A DNA stretch of 36,787 nucleotides, taken from contig JAFEBS010000082.1 in the NCBI GenBank assembly GCA_018242525.1, positions 1 through 36,787 of the forward strand, in the 5' to 3' direction. The DNA comes from Planctomycetota bacterium. Its GTDB lineage: Bacteria > Planctomycetota > Planctomycetia > Planctomycetales > Planctomycetaceae. The notes beneath the pieces were generated by a model. The model was not told the origin of the DNA, made no database searches, and saw only the letters and a list, made by a program, of their open reading frames with translations. The position numbers were made by a program, and so were the translations under genes. This document shows, piece by piece, positions 27,704 through 36,787 of the stretch. How positions within the stretch are numbered: the stretch's first letter is position 1; each line of letters starts with the position of its first letter.

Positions 27704-29020
27704 TCAACGTGCCGAAGTGGCCAAAGAGTCCGACTGGGCAAGATGTTCCTTGCAATTCAGCACGCCCGCCACCAACAGGCTGATGACCGGCACAATCGGA
27801 GCCCGCATTCGAGCATTCGTCCAGTACACCAGATGAACCCCCTGGACCGTCAACACCAGTGCCAGCAAGGGCCACCAGGAAACGTGTCCTGACCCGGTCG
27901 CCGTGACAAGCCGAAACCCAGCCAACAGCAGACCGATGGCAAAAGCTGTCAGCACCACCGTGTAATACCAGCCAACACACAGAATCAGCCGTGAATTGAC
28001 GGCAGCCGCCGCCTCGCCCTGGGGAGTCGGGCTCCACAGGCTGCGAACCCGATACCATGCGGCCCGCAGGAAGCGATTCGGCGCGGCGACAATAAACTTT
28101 CGAGCCCGCTGGTTTTGCCATCGATCCCGGTCAAGTTCTGATGCGTCGGGTCCCAGTTGACGTACCATGTCGGCCAGCAAATCTTCCGTCCAGTGATCAA
28201 AACTCGGTTTGGTCCATTCACTACCCCAACCACGATCAACCACTTCCGTGTAGTAAACCGGATTGTTCGCCAGTAACAGCGTGTAACCACCGTGAGTCGT
28301 CATCACGATCGGCGACCCCATCACCACTTGGTTTCGAACGACCCAGGGTCCGACTAGTAACAAAGTCCCCACGATGATCCGCCACGGAAGTTTCGATCTC
28401 GCGCCGTTTCGCAAACGCTGCCACAGCCAGCCAAAGGCGATCAGCCCCGCGAACGGCCAGAATGTCGGTCGACACAAGACCAGGGCACCGAACAAGACGC
28501 CGGTTCCAAGTTGTCGAACTGGCTCGGAACAATCACGACGCACGATCCAGTACACCAGCAACGACACCAACCCCGCACACATCACCTCGGTCATCGGCTG
28601 TGCCGTGTACTGCAGCAGGATCGGATCAACCGCCACCAGCAGTGCCGCCAGATGGCGGGTCCACCCCAGTTTCAAATACAGTCCAGCCCGCCATGTCGCC
28701 CAAACTGCGATCATCCCCCACGCCAGGTTGATCGCGGCAACGGCCACAACCGCGGGGAACACCAGCAGCGCCCCTGCCAGAAGCAACGGGTACAACGGCG
28801 GCCGAAAGGCGGACGGCGTCCGACGTCCGACATCAATGAAGCCGTGGCCTGTCACCACACTTTGCGCGATGCCAAGATAGGCATCACGGTCGCGCGACAG
28901 ATCATCCGCATGCAGCCACAGCACAAGGCCGCGTAACACCATCGCCAGGATCAGGCACACCAGCAGTCCCCGGCGGTCAAGACGTGAATCGCCAACCTGT
29001 TCACGCTCTTCAGTCGACAT
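27704..29020 (-). CDS. GT39-like membrane glycosyltransferase
   Basis: A 438-residue multi-pass protein with about ten membrane helices. The first extracytoplasmic loop has the acidic motif DRDAYLGIAQSVVTGHGF near residues 43-60, typical of the PMT/ArnT superfamily, whose members transfer sugars from polyprenyl-phosphate donors outside the membrane. The following RPPLYPLLL and LCRPTFWPF segments fit the same group. The acceptor is unknown. Its ATG lies 11 bases inside the end of the RND gene, so translation is likely coupled. Confidence 0.82.
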   Translation of the reverse strand: MSTEEREQVGDSRLDRRGLLVCLILAMVLRGLVLWLHADDLSRDRDAYLGIAQSVVTGHGFIDVGRRTPSAFRPPLYPLLLAGALLVFPAVVAVAAINLAWGMIAVWATWRAGLYLKLGWTRHLAALLVAVDPILLQYTAQPMTEVMCAGLVSLLVYWIVRRDCSEPVRQLGTGVLFGALVLCRPTFWPFAGLIAFGWLWQRLRNGARSKLPWRIIVGTLLLVGPWVVRNQVVMGSPIVMTTHGGYTLLLANNPVYYTEVVDRGWGSEWTKPSFDHWTEDLLADMVRQLGPDASELDRDRWQNQRARKFIVAAPNRFLRAAWYRVRSLWSPTPQGEAAAAVNSRLILCVGWYYTVVLTAFAIGLLLAGFRLVTATGSGHVSWWPLLALVLTVQGVHLVYWTNARMRAPIVPVISLLVAGVLNCKEHLAQSDSLATSAR

Positions 29021-31385
29021 GGCGGACCGTTCCCTGAGCGACAGTGGCGGAAGTCCGCCGGGTGAACAGTGCCAGGATCGCCGGAATCACCACCAGGTTC
29101 CCCAGGCTTCCGCCGGCTGTCGCCACGGCCACCAGCCAGCCAAAACTCGACATCGGTACGAATTCGCTGTAGAGCATCGCCAGGAACCCGAGACTGACCG
29201 CCGAACTCGACAAAACCACGCCCGGTCCGCTGCCGGCATAGGCCACCTTCAACGCCTCGTCCGACGGACGCCCCGCTCGCAGTTCCTGCTTCCAGCGAAG
29301 CAGGCAATGAACTGCATCATCCACCGACAACCCAATGGCGACACCGGCCACCAGGGCCGTCGACATGTCAATTTTCACCCCGCTCCAACCCATGATTCCC
29401 AAGACCAGTCCGACCGCCAGCAATGTCGGGGCGAACGCCAGAATCGCCAACGGCAGTTGGCGCAACGCCATCCACAACATCAACAGGCTCATCGTAGCGG
29501 ACCAGATCGTCGAGTAGAACGATGTGGAGACGACGGCGTGTGTAATCTGTGTCATCAGGTGGGACAGGCCTGTAATGAAAGTCTTGTCCGACAACTCGCT
29601 CTGTTGGCTGGCGGTCAACAACCTGGCAAAGCACTCTTCCTTTTCTTCCGGTTGAGCACTTTCCTGGATGCGAACCAGGATTCGGACCTGATCCGCACTG
29701 CCATCCTCCTTGTGACTCCACAAGTTGTTCAGGAAGTGCTCATACTTTGGAGTGCTGAGCACATCAATCTTGGTGGAGACAATCAATTCCCGTGCAGCAG
29801 CATCCGCGCCCGGCGGAACATTCAACAGATCCGCCAGCGAAACGATTCCAGCCACCATGACCGGATTGTCGGCACGCATTTTCGCCGTGAGCTGACCAAG
29901 CTTGTCCAACCATTGGGCGTTGATTTCTTTGGGGGCGGGCGAAATCAGTTCGACCAGCCCGATCCCCCCCATCCGACTTTCAATAAACCGGTAGTCGCGA
30001 GCCACACGAGACCGGGGCTTGTGAACGTTGATGTAGTTCGACTCAAACTGGATCCAGACAACCCCCGCCGTCGCAATCAGCACGGGTGTCAGGAACATTG
30101 CCAGCGTGGCACCGGGATGAGTCAACACCCAACCCGTCATCTGCCCGACCCCTTCAGCCACTGCCGCCGTCCCCTGTTCCATCGAAGCGCCGTCGCCCGG
30201 ACGACGACGGCGCAGGCGCATCGTCATCGCGCCGGCAGACAACGCCCAGACCAATGCGCCCGCCACCAGGTTGCAGGCGAACATCGTGATCCCCAATTGT
30301 GCCACCGGCTGAACCGTCGTCGCCGCCCAGGTCGCCAGGTAGCCCGATGCCGACGCAATCGCACACCAGGCAACCGGCGCGAACATGACCGTCAATGTCT
30401 GATGGGCGGTTTCCGCGCGGAGCGTCCCTTGATGCAGGATCGAAAAGAATCGGACGGCCAGGTGACTGGCCGCCGGCATGCACAACACCACCGTCTGAGC
30501 CACGATCGGCCCGGCGGAAAGAGTGAGTTTCAAATGAAAGATTGTGATGAAGATCCGGGTCAGTTCCCACGTCGCCCAACCGGCGATCAGCGACAGCAGC
30601 GCCCACGCGGGATTACGCACCGCAACCAGCATCGTCACCGTCATCAGGATCATGGCAACAACGCCCAGCGTCTGGTTGTCCCGATCCAGACTGACAAACC
30701 CATCGACGACCAGAACCGGGGGGCCAGCCACGGCGACTCGTTCGATGTTTTGCTGCCTGGCAAATTCATCCGCGACCTTGCGCAGTGTCAACACGGCAGG
30801 GCGACGATCCGCACCGTCCGAAGCATCCAGCCGAACCAGGATGGCCGTCGTCTTTCCCTCGCCATCCACCAGCAATCCGTTAAACAGCGGATGGGCACTG
30901 ATTCGAGATCGAATACTGGCCTGCCCCTGCGGATCGTCCTCGACAGAATTCACCAGCATCGAGACATTGGCCCGCCCGGCGGCCATTCGAATCAACCCGG
31001 CGAACGAAAACGACTTCGACGAAGCGGCCGACACCGCGTCGTCCACCAGCCATGGCACCGGCATCTGATCGATCGCGTCGACACGCTCGACGCCAGGCAC
31101 CTGGTCCGAAATCCGATCTGCCAGCAGGCGAACTCGCTCCATCCCCGCCGGAGTCCAAAGCTGAGGATCGTCATAAGCGACAAACACGATTTGATCACCA
31201 CCAAACGCATGCTTGGATTTTTCGTAACTCAGCAGGGCGGGATGATCGTGCGGAAAGAAGCCTTCAATCGTCTGATCGAATTCCACCGGGGGAACGAATA
31301 TCCAGGACAGGGCGATCAGCGGTATGACAATCAGCCAGACCACGTACCGGAACCGAAACAGGATGCGCGAGAGCCAGTCAATCAT
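29010..31385 (-). CDS. RND/MMPL family exporter
   Basis: A 791-residue membrane protein. One helix lies near residues 15-37 (WLIVIPLIALSWIFV), then a large soluble loop, a helix cluster, a second loop, and a final cluster carrying GLSVDDAVHCLLRWK, the MMPL/RND helix-4-like acidic motif. A phrase shared by the family, EGFFPHDHPAL, lies just after the first helix. Length and two-fold layout match hydrophobe exporters of the MMPL group. The ATG at 31385 is preferred over 31490, since an AAGGG site precedes it and the hydrophobic helix starts normally. It is the first gene in a unit with the glycosyltransferase. Confidence 0.85.
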   Translation of the reverse strand: MIDWLSRILFRFRYVVWLIVIPLIALSWIFVPPVEFDQTIEGFFPHDHPALLSYEKSKHAFGGDQIVFVAYDDPQLWTPAGMERVRLLADRISDQVPGVERVDAIDQMPVPWLVDDAVSAASSKSFSFAGLIRMAAGRANVSMLVNSVEDDPQGQASIRSRISAHPLFNGLLVDGEGKTTAILVRLDASDGADRRPAVLTLRKVADEFARQQNIERVAVAGPPVLVVDGFVSLDRDNQTLGVVAMILMTVTMLVAVRNPAWALLSLIAGWATWELTRIFITIFHLKLTLSAGPIVAQTVVLCMPAASHLAVRFFSILHQGTLRAETAHQTLTVMFAPVAWCAIASASGYLATWAATTVQPVAQLGITMFACNLVAGALVWALSAGAMTMRLRRRRPGDGASMEQGTAAVAEGVGQMTGWVLTHPGATLAMFLTPVLIATAGVVWIQFESNYINVHKPRSRVARDYRFIESRMGGIGLVELISPAPKEINAQWLDKLGQLTAKMRADNPVMVAGIVSLADLLNVPPGADAAARELIVSTKIDVLSTPKYEHFLNNLWSHKEDGSADQVRILVRIQESAQPEEKEECFARLLTASQQSELSDKTFITGLSHLMTQITHAVVSTSFYSTIWSATMSLLMLWMALRQLPLAILAFAPTLLAVGLVLGIMGWSGVKIDMSTALVAGVAIGLSVDDAVHCLLRWKQELRAGRPSDEALKVAYAGSGPGVVLSSSAVSLGFLAMLYSEFVPMSSFGWLVAVATAGGSLGNLVVIPAILALFTRRTSATVAQGTVRHVD

Positions 31386-31823
31386 TTCTATACATCGCCC
31401 TTCGCTGATTCCGGCCGGAATTTGATGCTGGACTCCACCAGTCGCACCTCGACTCCTGTGACAGCCACCCTGGAAAAGGATTCTTCCCACCCGAACAACA
31501 ATCTAGCTCGCCCTTCAACCAGTCACCCGGGAAATCCAGACGGTGGGAAACTCAGATAACGCGTCCAGCCCTGCAAAGCAACCGCAATCAGGCAAGTGGG
31601 TTATGCTTCAGGCGAATGTTTTCGATTTCGCGGTAACTGGTTCTCCCGTGTTGCCGAAGTGTAACGTCCTTGCAAACCAACACGGTGAAGCACCATGCGG
31701 CCGTCGATTCGCGTTCCGTAAGATCGAAGTCCGCACGACCCGTTTTGAGTGACGCCTTCCCGGACTGTTTGCTGTACACTTCCGCCGACCAACTCTGACT
31801 GCACATCTTCCTGAAGAAATGGC
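31386..31823. other. Divergent intergenic region
   Basis: Between the RND and symporter genes, transcribed away from each other. It must hold both promoters, but none is obvious. No gene, repeat or RNA was recognised in this 438-bp gap. Confidence 0.4.
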
Positions 31824-33464
31824 ATGTCCCCCATGTTGCTTCTGGCGCAAGCATCCAGTCTTCCCCTGCATACTCTGGACCTGGTGATCCTGGTCGGCGG
31901 CGTGATCGCCGTCACCGCATTCGGCATGTACGTGGGCCGGAAAGAAGAGGGAACCAGCGACTATTTCCTCGCGGGAAAGAGTATTGCCTGGTGGGCCATT
32001 GCCGGGTCAATCTTCGGGACCAATGTCAGTTCGCATCACATGGTCGGCATGATGGGGGCCGGGCTGAAGGAGGGTTTTGCCCAGGCCAATTATGAATTCG
32101 GAGCGATCTGCGGGCTGTTGATGCTCTGCTACTTCTTCCTGCCGCTTTACCGCCGCATGGGTGTCTACACGCTGTCGGAATACCTGGGACGCCGTTACGA
32201 CGACCGCTGCCGACTGCTCTATTCGATTTCCAACATTGCCTTCCTGCTGATTCAGATGTGTGGCACGCTGATCCTGGGTGCCGTCACGGTGGAAACGCTG
32301 ACGAAGGGAACCGACTACGCCATCAGCTACGAAGTGGCGGTTTGCGGTCTGTCGCTGATTGCCGCGGCCTACACCATCTTCGGGGGACTGAAAGCCGTGA
32401 TTTACACGGATGTCATCCAGAGCGTGCTGCTGCTGCTCGGGTCGACAATCATCGCCGTACTGGCAATCTGGCACCCGAATGTGGGTGGCATTTCCGGATT
32501 GCTGACGAAGGAACCGACCAAGTTTCACGTTTTTTTTGAGGCCAGCCATCCGCAACTGCCCTGGACGGGAGTCTTGACCGGCCTGATGGTCCTGCATTTT
32601 TACTATTGGGGGACGAATCAATTCATGGTGCAGCGCGCCCTGGGAGCCAGGACGAGTTGGGATGGTCGCATGGGAATCATCGTCTCGGGCTTTTTCAAGT
32701 TGCTGATTCCGTTTCTGTGCATCGTCCCCGGCATGGCGGCCGGGTACATCCTGACGATCGATGCTGAAACGCAAAGCGACACAACGTTCGCCGCACTCAC
32801 ACGGACACTGATCCCCACCGGTTACGGACTGGTGGGATTGGTCATGGCCGGACTGGTCGGCGGAATCCTGTCAACGATCGACTCGATGATGAACTCGACC
32901 GCCACCCTGTTCACGTTTGATATCTATCAGAAGTATGTGAATCCCCAGGCCTCGGAAAAGCGACTGATCTGGGTGGGCCGAGTGGCGATGATCATCCTGA
33001 TCGCAATCGCCATCGGCTTGTCACTGCAATTCGGTGCCACCAAAGGAGGCATCTTTAACACGATGGCCGACTACAATGCCTACCTGGTCCCCGGTGTGCT
33101 GATTGCATTTCTGGCAGGCATATTTCAGAAGCAGGTGACGCCGACCGGAGCCGTGGCCTGCATCGTGGCGGGTCCAGCGACATCAGTGCTGTTCGAGCAA
33201 GGTGCGGCGCAACTGTGGAACCATCAACTGCAGGCATTTCACCGTGCCGGCCTGGCGACCGTGGCCAGCTATCTCGTGCTGCTGCTGGTCAGTGGACTGA
33301 CCCAGTCCGAGCGGAGTGCCGAGCGCGAACAGTATCTGTGGTGGACGTATCGCCAGAACCCGGCTGAGGACGGACTGGCGCCACTTCGCTTTTGGAACAA
33401 CGACAAGGTCTGGGCCGTGCTGCTGGTCGCGTGTACTTTCACGCTATGCTGGTACTTTGCTTGA
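31824..33464 (+). CDS. Sodium:solute symporter (SSS family)
   Basis: A 546-residue protein with about 13-14 membrane helices. The N-terminal helix is followed by GTSDYFLAGKSIAWWAIAGSIFGTNVSS, and the sodium-site region (LVGGILSTIDSMMNSTATLFTFDIY) in the second half is characteristic of the SSS family, as is FGGLKAVIYTDVIQ in the fifth helix region. Such proteins take up sugars, amino acids or other solutes with Na+. The substrate is unknown; similarity to planctomycete sugar-type symporters is an impression only. The gene converges with thiG, their stop codons being only 2 bp apart. Confidence 0.9.
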   Translation: MSPMLLLAQASSLPLHTLDLVILVGGVIAVTAFGMYVGRKEEGTSDYFLAGKSIAWWAIAGSIFGTNVSSHHMVGMMGAGLKEGFAQANYEFGAICGLLMLCYFFLPLYRRMGVYTLSEYLGRRYDDRCRLLYSISNIAFLLIQMCGTLILGAVTVETLTKGTDYAISYEVAVCGLSLIAAAYTIFGGLKAVIYTDVIQSVLLLLGSTIIAVLAIWHPNVGGISGLLTKEPTKFHVFFEASHPQLPWTGVLTGLMVLHFYYWGTNQFMVQRALGARTSWDGRMGIIVSGFFKLLIPFLCIVPGMAAGYILTIDAETQSDTTFAALTRTLIPTGYGLVGLVMAGLVGGILSTIDSMMNSTATLFTFDIYQKYVNPQASEKRLIWVGRVAMIILIAIAIGLSLQFGATKGGIFNTMADYNAYLVPGVLIAFLAGIFQKQVTPTGAVACIVAGPATSVLFEQGAAQLWNHQLQAFHRAGLATVASYLVLLLVSGLTQSERSAEREQYLWWTYRQNPAEDGLAPLRFWNNDKVWAVLLVACTFTLCWYFA

Positions 33465-33466
33465 AG

Positions 33467-34297
33467 CTACCGGACCCCGGGCGAGATCAACCCGGTCTCC
33501 GGACTGCTGGCCGTGGCGTAGAGCTTGCGCGGGATTCGGCCTGCATGGGAGGCCAGACGACCGGCCTGGCACGCCAGTTTCATGGCTTCAGCCATCCGTT
33601 TGGGATCCTGCGCGGAAGCAATGGCAGTGTTCAACAGAACACCGTCACAGCCCAATTCCATCGCAAACGCGACATCGCTGGCAGTTCCCACGCCCGCATC
33701 GACTATGACGGGATAATTCGGATCGTTTTCCTTCAGGTATTCCAGGCAGATCCGGATATTGTTTGGATTCAGAATTCCCTGTCCACTGCCGATCGGGCTG
33801 CCTGCGGGCATCACCGAGGTGGCTCCGGCTTCCTGCAAACGACGGGCGGTGATCGGATCATCCGTGGTATAGCAGAGGACTTCAAATCCGTCCGCCACCA
33901 GTTCACGAGTCGCTTCCAGAGTCGCCACCGGATCAGGCAACAGCGTCTTCTTGTCGCCCAGTACCTCCAGCTTGACCCAACTGGCCCCCGGATTGCCGAC
34001 ACTGGAAAGGATTTCGCGACCCAGCCGCGCCGTGCGAACGGCCTCATCGGCTGTAAAGCAACCGGCCGTGTTGGGCAGGATCGTGTATCGGTCCAGGTCA
34101 ATGAAATCGAGAATGTTCCGGCCGCTGGCATCCATCAATCGTTCGCGACGAACCGCCACCGTAATGACGTCGGAACCGCTGATTGCCAGGCATTCCTGCA
34201 TCAGTTCAAACGTCGCGTACTTGCCGGTCCCCACAATCAACCGCGATGACAATTGATGAGAACCCAGGACCAGCAATGATTCCAGAACAGCAGACAT
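33467..34297 (-). CDS. thiG: Thiazole synthase ThiG
   Basis: A 276-residue cytoplasmic TIM-barrel enzyme that makes the thiazole phosphate half of thiamine from deoxyxylulose phosphate, dehydroglycine and sulfur carried by ThiS. Family motifs are SRLIVGTGKYAT at the start, the catalytic lysine in WVKLEVLGD, PNTAGCFTADEAV, MPAGSPIGSGQGILN and VDAGVGTASDVAFAMELGCDGVLLNTAIA. The C-terminal extension is short and normal. It lies 8 bp after thiS, so the two form an operon. Confidence 0.96.
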   Translation of the reverse strand: MSAVLESLLVLGSHQLSSRLIVGTGKYATFELMQECLAISGSDVITVAVRRERLMDASGRNILDFIDLDRYTILPNTAGCFTADEAVRTARLGREILSSVGNPGASWVKLEVLGDKKTLLPDPVATLEATRELVADGFEVLCYTTDDPITARRLQEAGATSVMPAGSPIGSGQGILNPNNIRICLEYLKENDPNYPVIVDAGVGTASDVAFAMELGCDGVLLNTAIASAQDPKRMAEAMKLACQAGRLASHAGRIPRKLYATASSPETGLISPGVR

Positions 34298-34305
34298 GAA
34301 TCGTC

Positions 34306-34509
34306 CTAACCTCCACCCACCAGCGTCACGATTTCGATCTGATCACCGTCGGCCAGCCTTGCCTGACGATGTTCGCCGCGCGGAATCACCCGCCGGTTCA
34401 ACTCCACGGCCAGAAACCTCGGTTGCAGTCCCAGCAAGCCGAGCAAAGCTTCGACAGTGGTTCCAGCAGGAACAGTCTGCGGGGCGTCGTTGACGGTGAT
34501 CTTGAGCAT
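34306..34509 (-). CDS. thiS: Sulfur carrier protein ThiS
   Basis: A 67-residue ubiquitin-like protein ending in Gly-Gly-Gly, the site where sulfur is carried as a thiocarboxylate for thiazole synthesis. Motifs such as VEALLGLL, FLAVELNRRVIP and DGDQIEIVTLVGGG are typical. A frame upstream to 34563 has no support; ATG 34509 gives the usual length. There is no TPP riboswitch in the leader. The nearest upstream structure is a terminator at 34533-34560. Confidence 0.93.
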   Translation of the reverse strand: MLKITVNDAPQTVPAGTTVEALLGLLGLQPRFLAVELNRRVIPRGEHRQARLADGDQIEIVTLVGGG

Positions 34510-34532
34510 TGACAAAGGTGAGACCATCAAGC

Positions 34533-34560
34533 AAAAACCCGGCATCATCCGATACCGGGT
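34533..34560 (-). terminator. Rho-independent terminator of the DUF1559 gene
   Basis: On the minus strand, ACCCGGTATC pairs with GATGCCGGGT (one G-U pair) over a GGAT loop, followed by five T residues. It lies 57 bp after the DUF1559 stop and its T-run ends 23 bases before the thiS ATG. It may alternatively be an attenuator of thiS. Confidence 0.8.
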
Positions 34561-34617
34561 CAAACTGCGAATAACATGCTGTTCGCCACGAATTCCCAGC
34601 GGTGAACCCGCTCGTTC

Positions 34618-35592
34618 CTAGAACCCGTCGGTCACATTTTCCATCAGTGCATTCATGGATTTCAAGGCCCCGTTGCGGGTGGAAACTGCTTTGAAGACAT
34701 TCACGTCGATCTTCTTGGAAACCTGCTTCGTGGAGCCGTCAGCCAGTGCAAAAATCGCCTGTTCACCACCGTGACTGCTGCCGAAACTGAAGAACTGCAA
34801 CGTCGTATTACTGGCACCCTGAACCTGCCAGTAGGTGTCAAACAAGTCGGGATGCGTACTGTCATCCCAGACGCGAACACAGCAACTGTAGGCATCCGCC
34901 CACACTCCGTACAGCGAATCGCCCACCACAATTGTGTTCGACGTCCCGTCGGTAATGTCGCTCATCTTCACGGCACTGTTCTGATAAAGCATCCCGTTGG
35001 GAACCTGTGGCGCATTCGTGGGCCCGGACCCGTTGGTGTCGTACGCCCCCATGCAACCTCGATAGGTCGAGTAACCCCAGCCTCCCGGAGTGCTCGACGG
35101 CAACACAGCACTCGGGCAGATGTATGACTCAATCTTCGTTTGAATGAAGGACTGATTGAGCGACCCGAATTTCGGCAGCCGGAAGTCCACGTCGATCGTT
35201 CCCTGCCCCATCTGCGACAAGATGAACGCCTGCCAGCCCCATTCGGCGGGCATCATCCAGTTCTGAACGGTGGTAATTGTCCGCTGCCGCTGAACGATGG
35301 TGTTCAGAGTCGCAGGCTCCGCGAGGGCCACCTGCGAACCCGCCCCGGCCGCCGGAGTAATGTAACCGGGCGGAAAGCACCGGAAGGAACTTTCGTAATT
35401 GTGCATGGCCAGCACAATCTGGCGAACATTGTTGATGCACTGAGCCCGCCGCCCGGCTTCACGGGCATTTTGTACAGCGGGAAGCAACAGCGCCGCCAGC
35501 ATGGCGATGATGGCGATCACAACCAGCAACTCGATCAAGGTAAATCCGCGACGCGCGGTCGCTGCCGAACTCCGCTGTGCAACTCGAGTCAT
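34618..35592 (-). CDS. DUF1559 protein with prepilin-type N-terminus
   Basis: A 324-residue protein typical of planctomycetes, where dozens of copies per genome occur. The N-terminus carries the type IV prepilin/pseudopilin methylation motif GFTLIELLVVIAIIA at residues 16-30, then a helix (LLPAVQNAREAGRRAQCINN) and the DUF1559 beta-rich region. The C-terminal family motif is seen in FGSSHGGEQAIFALADGSTKQVSKKID. It is probably a secreted pseudopilin-like protein. Starts at ATG 35592 with an AGGGAG site. A hairpin AGCGG/CCGCT is just past the stop. Confidence 0.93.
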   Translation of the reverse strand: MTRVAQRSSAATARRGFTLIELLVVIAIIAMLAALLLPAVQNAREAGRRAQCINNVRQIVLAMHNYESSFRCFPPGYITPAAGAGSQVALAEPATLNTIVQRQRTITTVQNWMMPAEWGWQAFILSQMGQGTIDVDFRLPKFGSLNQSFIQTKIESYICPSAVLPSSTPGGWGYSTYRGCMGAYDTNGSGPTNAPQVPNGMLYQNSAVKMSDITDGTSNTIVVGDSLYGVWADAYSCCVRVWDDSTHPDLFDTYWQVQGASNTTLQFFSFGSSHGGEQAIFALADGSTKQVSKKIDVNVFKAVSTRNGALKSMNALMENVTDGF

Positions 35593-35775
35593 CGCTTAAC
35601 TCCCTGAATTCGGGCCAGGATCTGACCTCGATTTGAAAACGCACAGAATGGCTGACCCTCATCGACCGACTTGACTGGCAGGAACGGAGGACAGGCCGAT
35701 ATCACCGTAGCAAATCAACAGTCCCATTTCAAACCCCGATTTTACCATCCCGGATCGCTCAGGCGGCAAATTCGA

Positions 35776-35937
35776 CGAAAATGGTCAGGGCGATCGCCTT
35801 TTTCAAATTGGGAATCGGGTGCCACGGTTGTGGAGTCCGCGACATGGCCGTGCCGAGTGAGCATTCGCACGGCCTTCCCGAAGACGGTAAGACCGTGGCA
35901 CCCCAATTTGAAAAAGGCGATGGCCCTGCGAAAATGG
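35776..35937. repeat. 9-bp direct repeat framing MITE-like copy B
   Basis: CGAAAATGG occurs at 35776-35784 and 35929-35937, directly flanking the element apart from one extra T at the left. This is the pattern of a target-site duplication made on insertion. Confidence 0.7.
35786..35928 (+). repeat. 143-bp MITE-like element, copy B
   Basis: Inverted relative to copy A at 7-149, same length, about 92% identical. Its terminal inverted repeats match over 26 of the outer 27 bases and extend to about 37 with a small indel; the left end contains the palindrome GGCGATCGCC. Interior stems include GGCCGTGC/GCACGGCC. No coding capacity is apparent. It ends 17 bp before the HNH stop codon and lies upstream of the DUF1559 gene. 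Confidence 0.88.
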
Positions 35938-35945
35938 CCCGAAAC

Positions 35946-36560
35946 TCAATCGGACAAAAACGCCTGCCAGGACTCGTATTTCCGGCTTCCCAGATGATGA
36001 AACAACAGCGGGTTATGAGCCGGTTTCAGGGGGATCTTCATCAGTTTCATTCCCGCCTCATGCGGCGTCCGGCCCCCTTTGCGAACATTACAATCCAGGC
36101 AACAGCAAACGATGTTTTCCCAGTTCGTGGGGCCGCCGCGACTTTTCGGCATCACATGGTCCAGGCTCAGCTTGTGCATTCCCAGGCGGCGGCCGCAGTA
36201 CTGGCAGCAGTTTTCGTCGCGCAGGAAGATGTTTCGCCGATTGAATTTGACGGCATTTCTGGGAAGGCGGTCATACCGCAGCAGTCGAACAATCCGGGGA
36301 ACCTGAATCTCGAAGTTCACAGTCCGGATCCAGTCACCATCCACGGGTTCCTCGCCCAGTTCCCGCCGCAGCAGGCCAGACTCCAGCCAGTCATCAAAGT
36401 CATACGACTGGTAGACGCCCCCTTCCACGGAAATGACTTCGGCGGCACCCTTGTACAGGAGACAGAACGCTCGCGGGACCGGCAGAATATGGACGGCCAT
36501 GTAATGGCGATTCAACGCCAGCACGCTGGATTGAATCGCCGGATGATGCGCTGCAATCAT
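35946..36560 (-). CDS. HNH endonuclease family protein
   Basis: A 204-residue protein. The HNH domain occupies about residues 115-165: a zinc-binding pair CCQYCGRRL, the catalytic histidine in LSLDHVMPKSRGG, the asparagine in NWENIVCCC, and a second pair CLDCNVRKG. The N-terminal part (VLALNRHYMAVHILPVPRAFCLL) is shared with a widespread stand-alone HNH family of planctomycetes and cyanobacteria whose job is not settled. It is not next to a methylase or integrase. GGGAGGGG lies upstream of the ATG. It is bracketed by copies B and C of the 143-bp repeat. Confidence 0.9.
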   Translation of the reverse strand: MIAAHHPAIQSSVLALNRHYMAVHILPVPRAFCLLYKGAAEVISVEGGVYQSYDFDDWLESGLLRRELGEEPVDGDWIRTVNFEIQVPRIVRLLRYDRLPRNAVKFNRRNIFLRDENCCQYCGRRLGMHKLSLDHVMPKSRGGPTNWENIVCCCLDCNVRKGGRTPHEAGMKLMKIPLKPAHNPLLFHHLGSRKYESWQAFLSD

Positions 36561-36764
36561 TTCGTCCGGACTCCCCTCCCGCAGAAAGGAAACTGGATTG
36601 AACTGACGTCTACTGCAGAATGATCAAAGCCCCTGGCCCTTCCAAAACAACCGAGCCTCGTTGACGTGCCATCGCAAACAGATCAATTCACGCCCCGCGA
36701 GACCAAAGCGCAGAAATTCTAACGCTGACTTCCGTTGCATTGCAACGTTCACGCCCGGCGACTG

Positions 36765-36787
36765 CAGGGCGATCGCCTTTTTCAAAT
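36765..36787 (+). repeat. 143-bp MITE-like element, copy C (truncated by window end)
   Basis: The last 23 bases match the left end of copy B exactly, beginning CAGGGCGATCGCC. The rest lies beyond the window. Confidence 0.75.

Overview
The window looks like chromosomal DNA of a planctomycete, probably in or near the Planctomycetaceae; the genus cannot be fixed from sequence alone. The reasons are a DUF1559 protein with a prepilin-type N-terminus, secreted PQQ-propeller and SMP-30 proteins, a Gfo/Idh dehydrogenase next to a sugar-phosphate isomerase, leucine-rich-repeat and coiled-coil exported proteins, a conserved HNH endonuclease of the type common in that phylum, and REP palindromes with their RAYT transposase. 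Composition is moderately GC-rich and genes sit on both strands in short operons. No rRNA, tRNA, CRISPR array or phage module was seen.

Layout. Bases 1-150 hold a 143-bp MITE-like repeat. 207-2815 (minus) is an aminotransferase/MFS transporter pair. 3002-5446 is a divergent Gfo/Idh oxidoreductase and TIM-barrel isomerase pair, probably sugar or polyol catabolism. 5480-7406 has an exported SAM methyltransferase and a CPBP membrane protease. 7907-12068 has a large HpnN-like RND transporter overlapping, tail to tail, the tRNA-thiolation gene mnmA. 12479-14833 is a large His/Pro/Gln-rich secreted protein with a Trp/Cys/Tyr-rich segment, a CARDB-like domain and an IPT/TIG-like domain. 14877-19104 carries a small unknown gene, an exported alpha/beta hydrolase, an LRR protein, a coiled-coil exported protein and an SMP-30 lactonase-like protein. 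19138-22503 is a divergent ABC-F ATPase and PQQ-repeat protein.

22554-23693 is the accessory patch: a RAYT gene bracketed by two inverted pairs of REP hairpins carrying the 5' GTAG guide tetranucleotide, a 17-bp tandem duplication, and a leftover C-terminus of another transposase. 23733-26758 is a D-malate/tartrate dehydrogenase-like gene coupled by a one-base stop/start overlap to a DUF4139 (MuiA-like) protein. 27113-31385 (minus) is a small lipoprotein, a GT39-like membrane glycosyltransferase and a second RND/MMPL exporter, the last two overlapping. 31824-33464 is a sodium:solute symporter. 33467-34509 is thiS-thiG. 34618-36560 has the DUF1559 pseudopilin-like protein and the HNH endonuclease.

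The most notable structure outside genes is the 143-bp element. Copies at 7-149 and 35786-35928 are inverted to each other and about 92% identical, and a third copy starts at 36765 and runs off the window. The second copy is framed by a 9-bp direct repeat that looks like a target-site duplication, and the second and third copies bracket the HNH gene.
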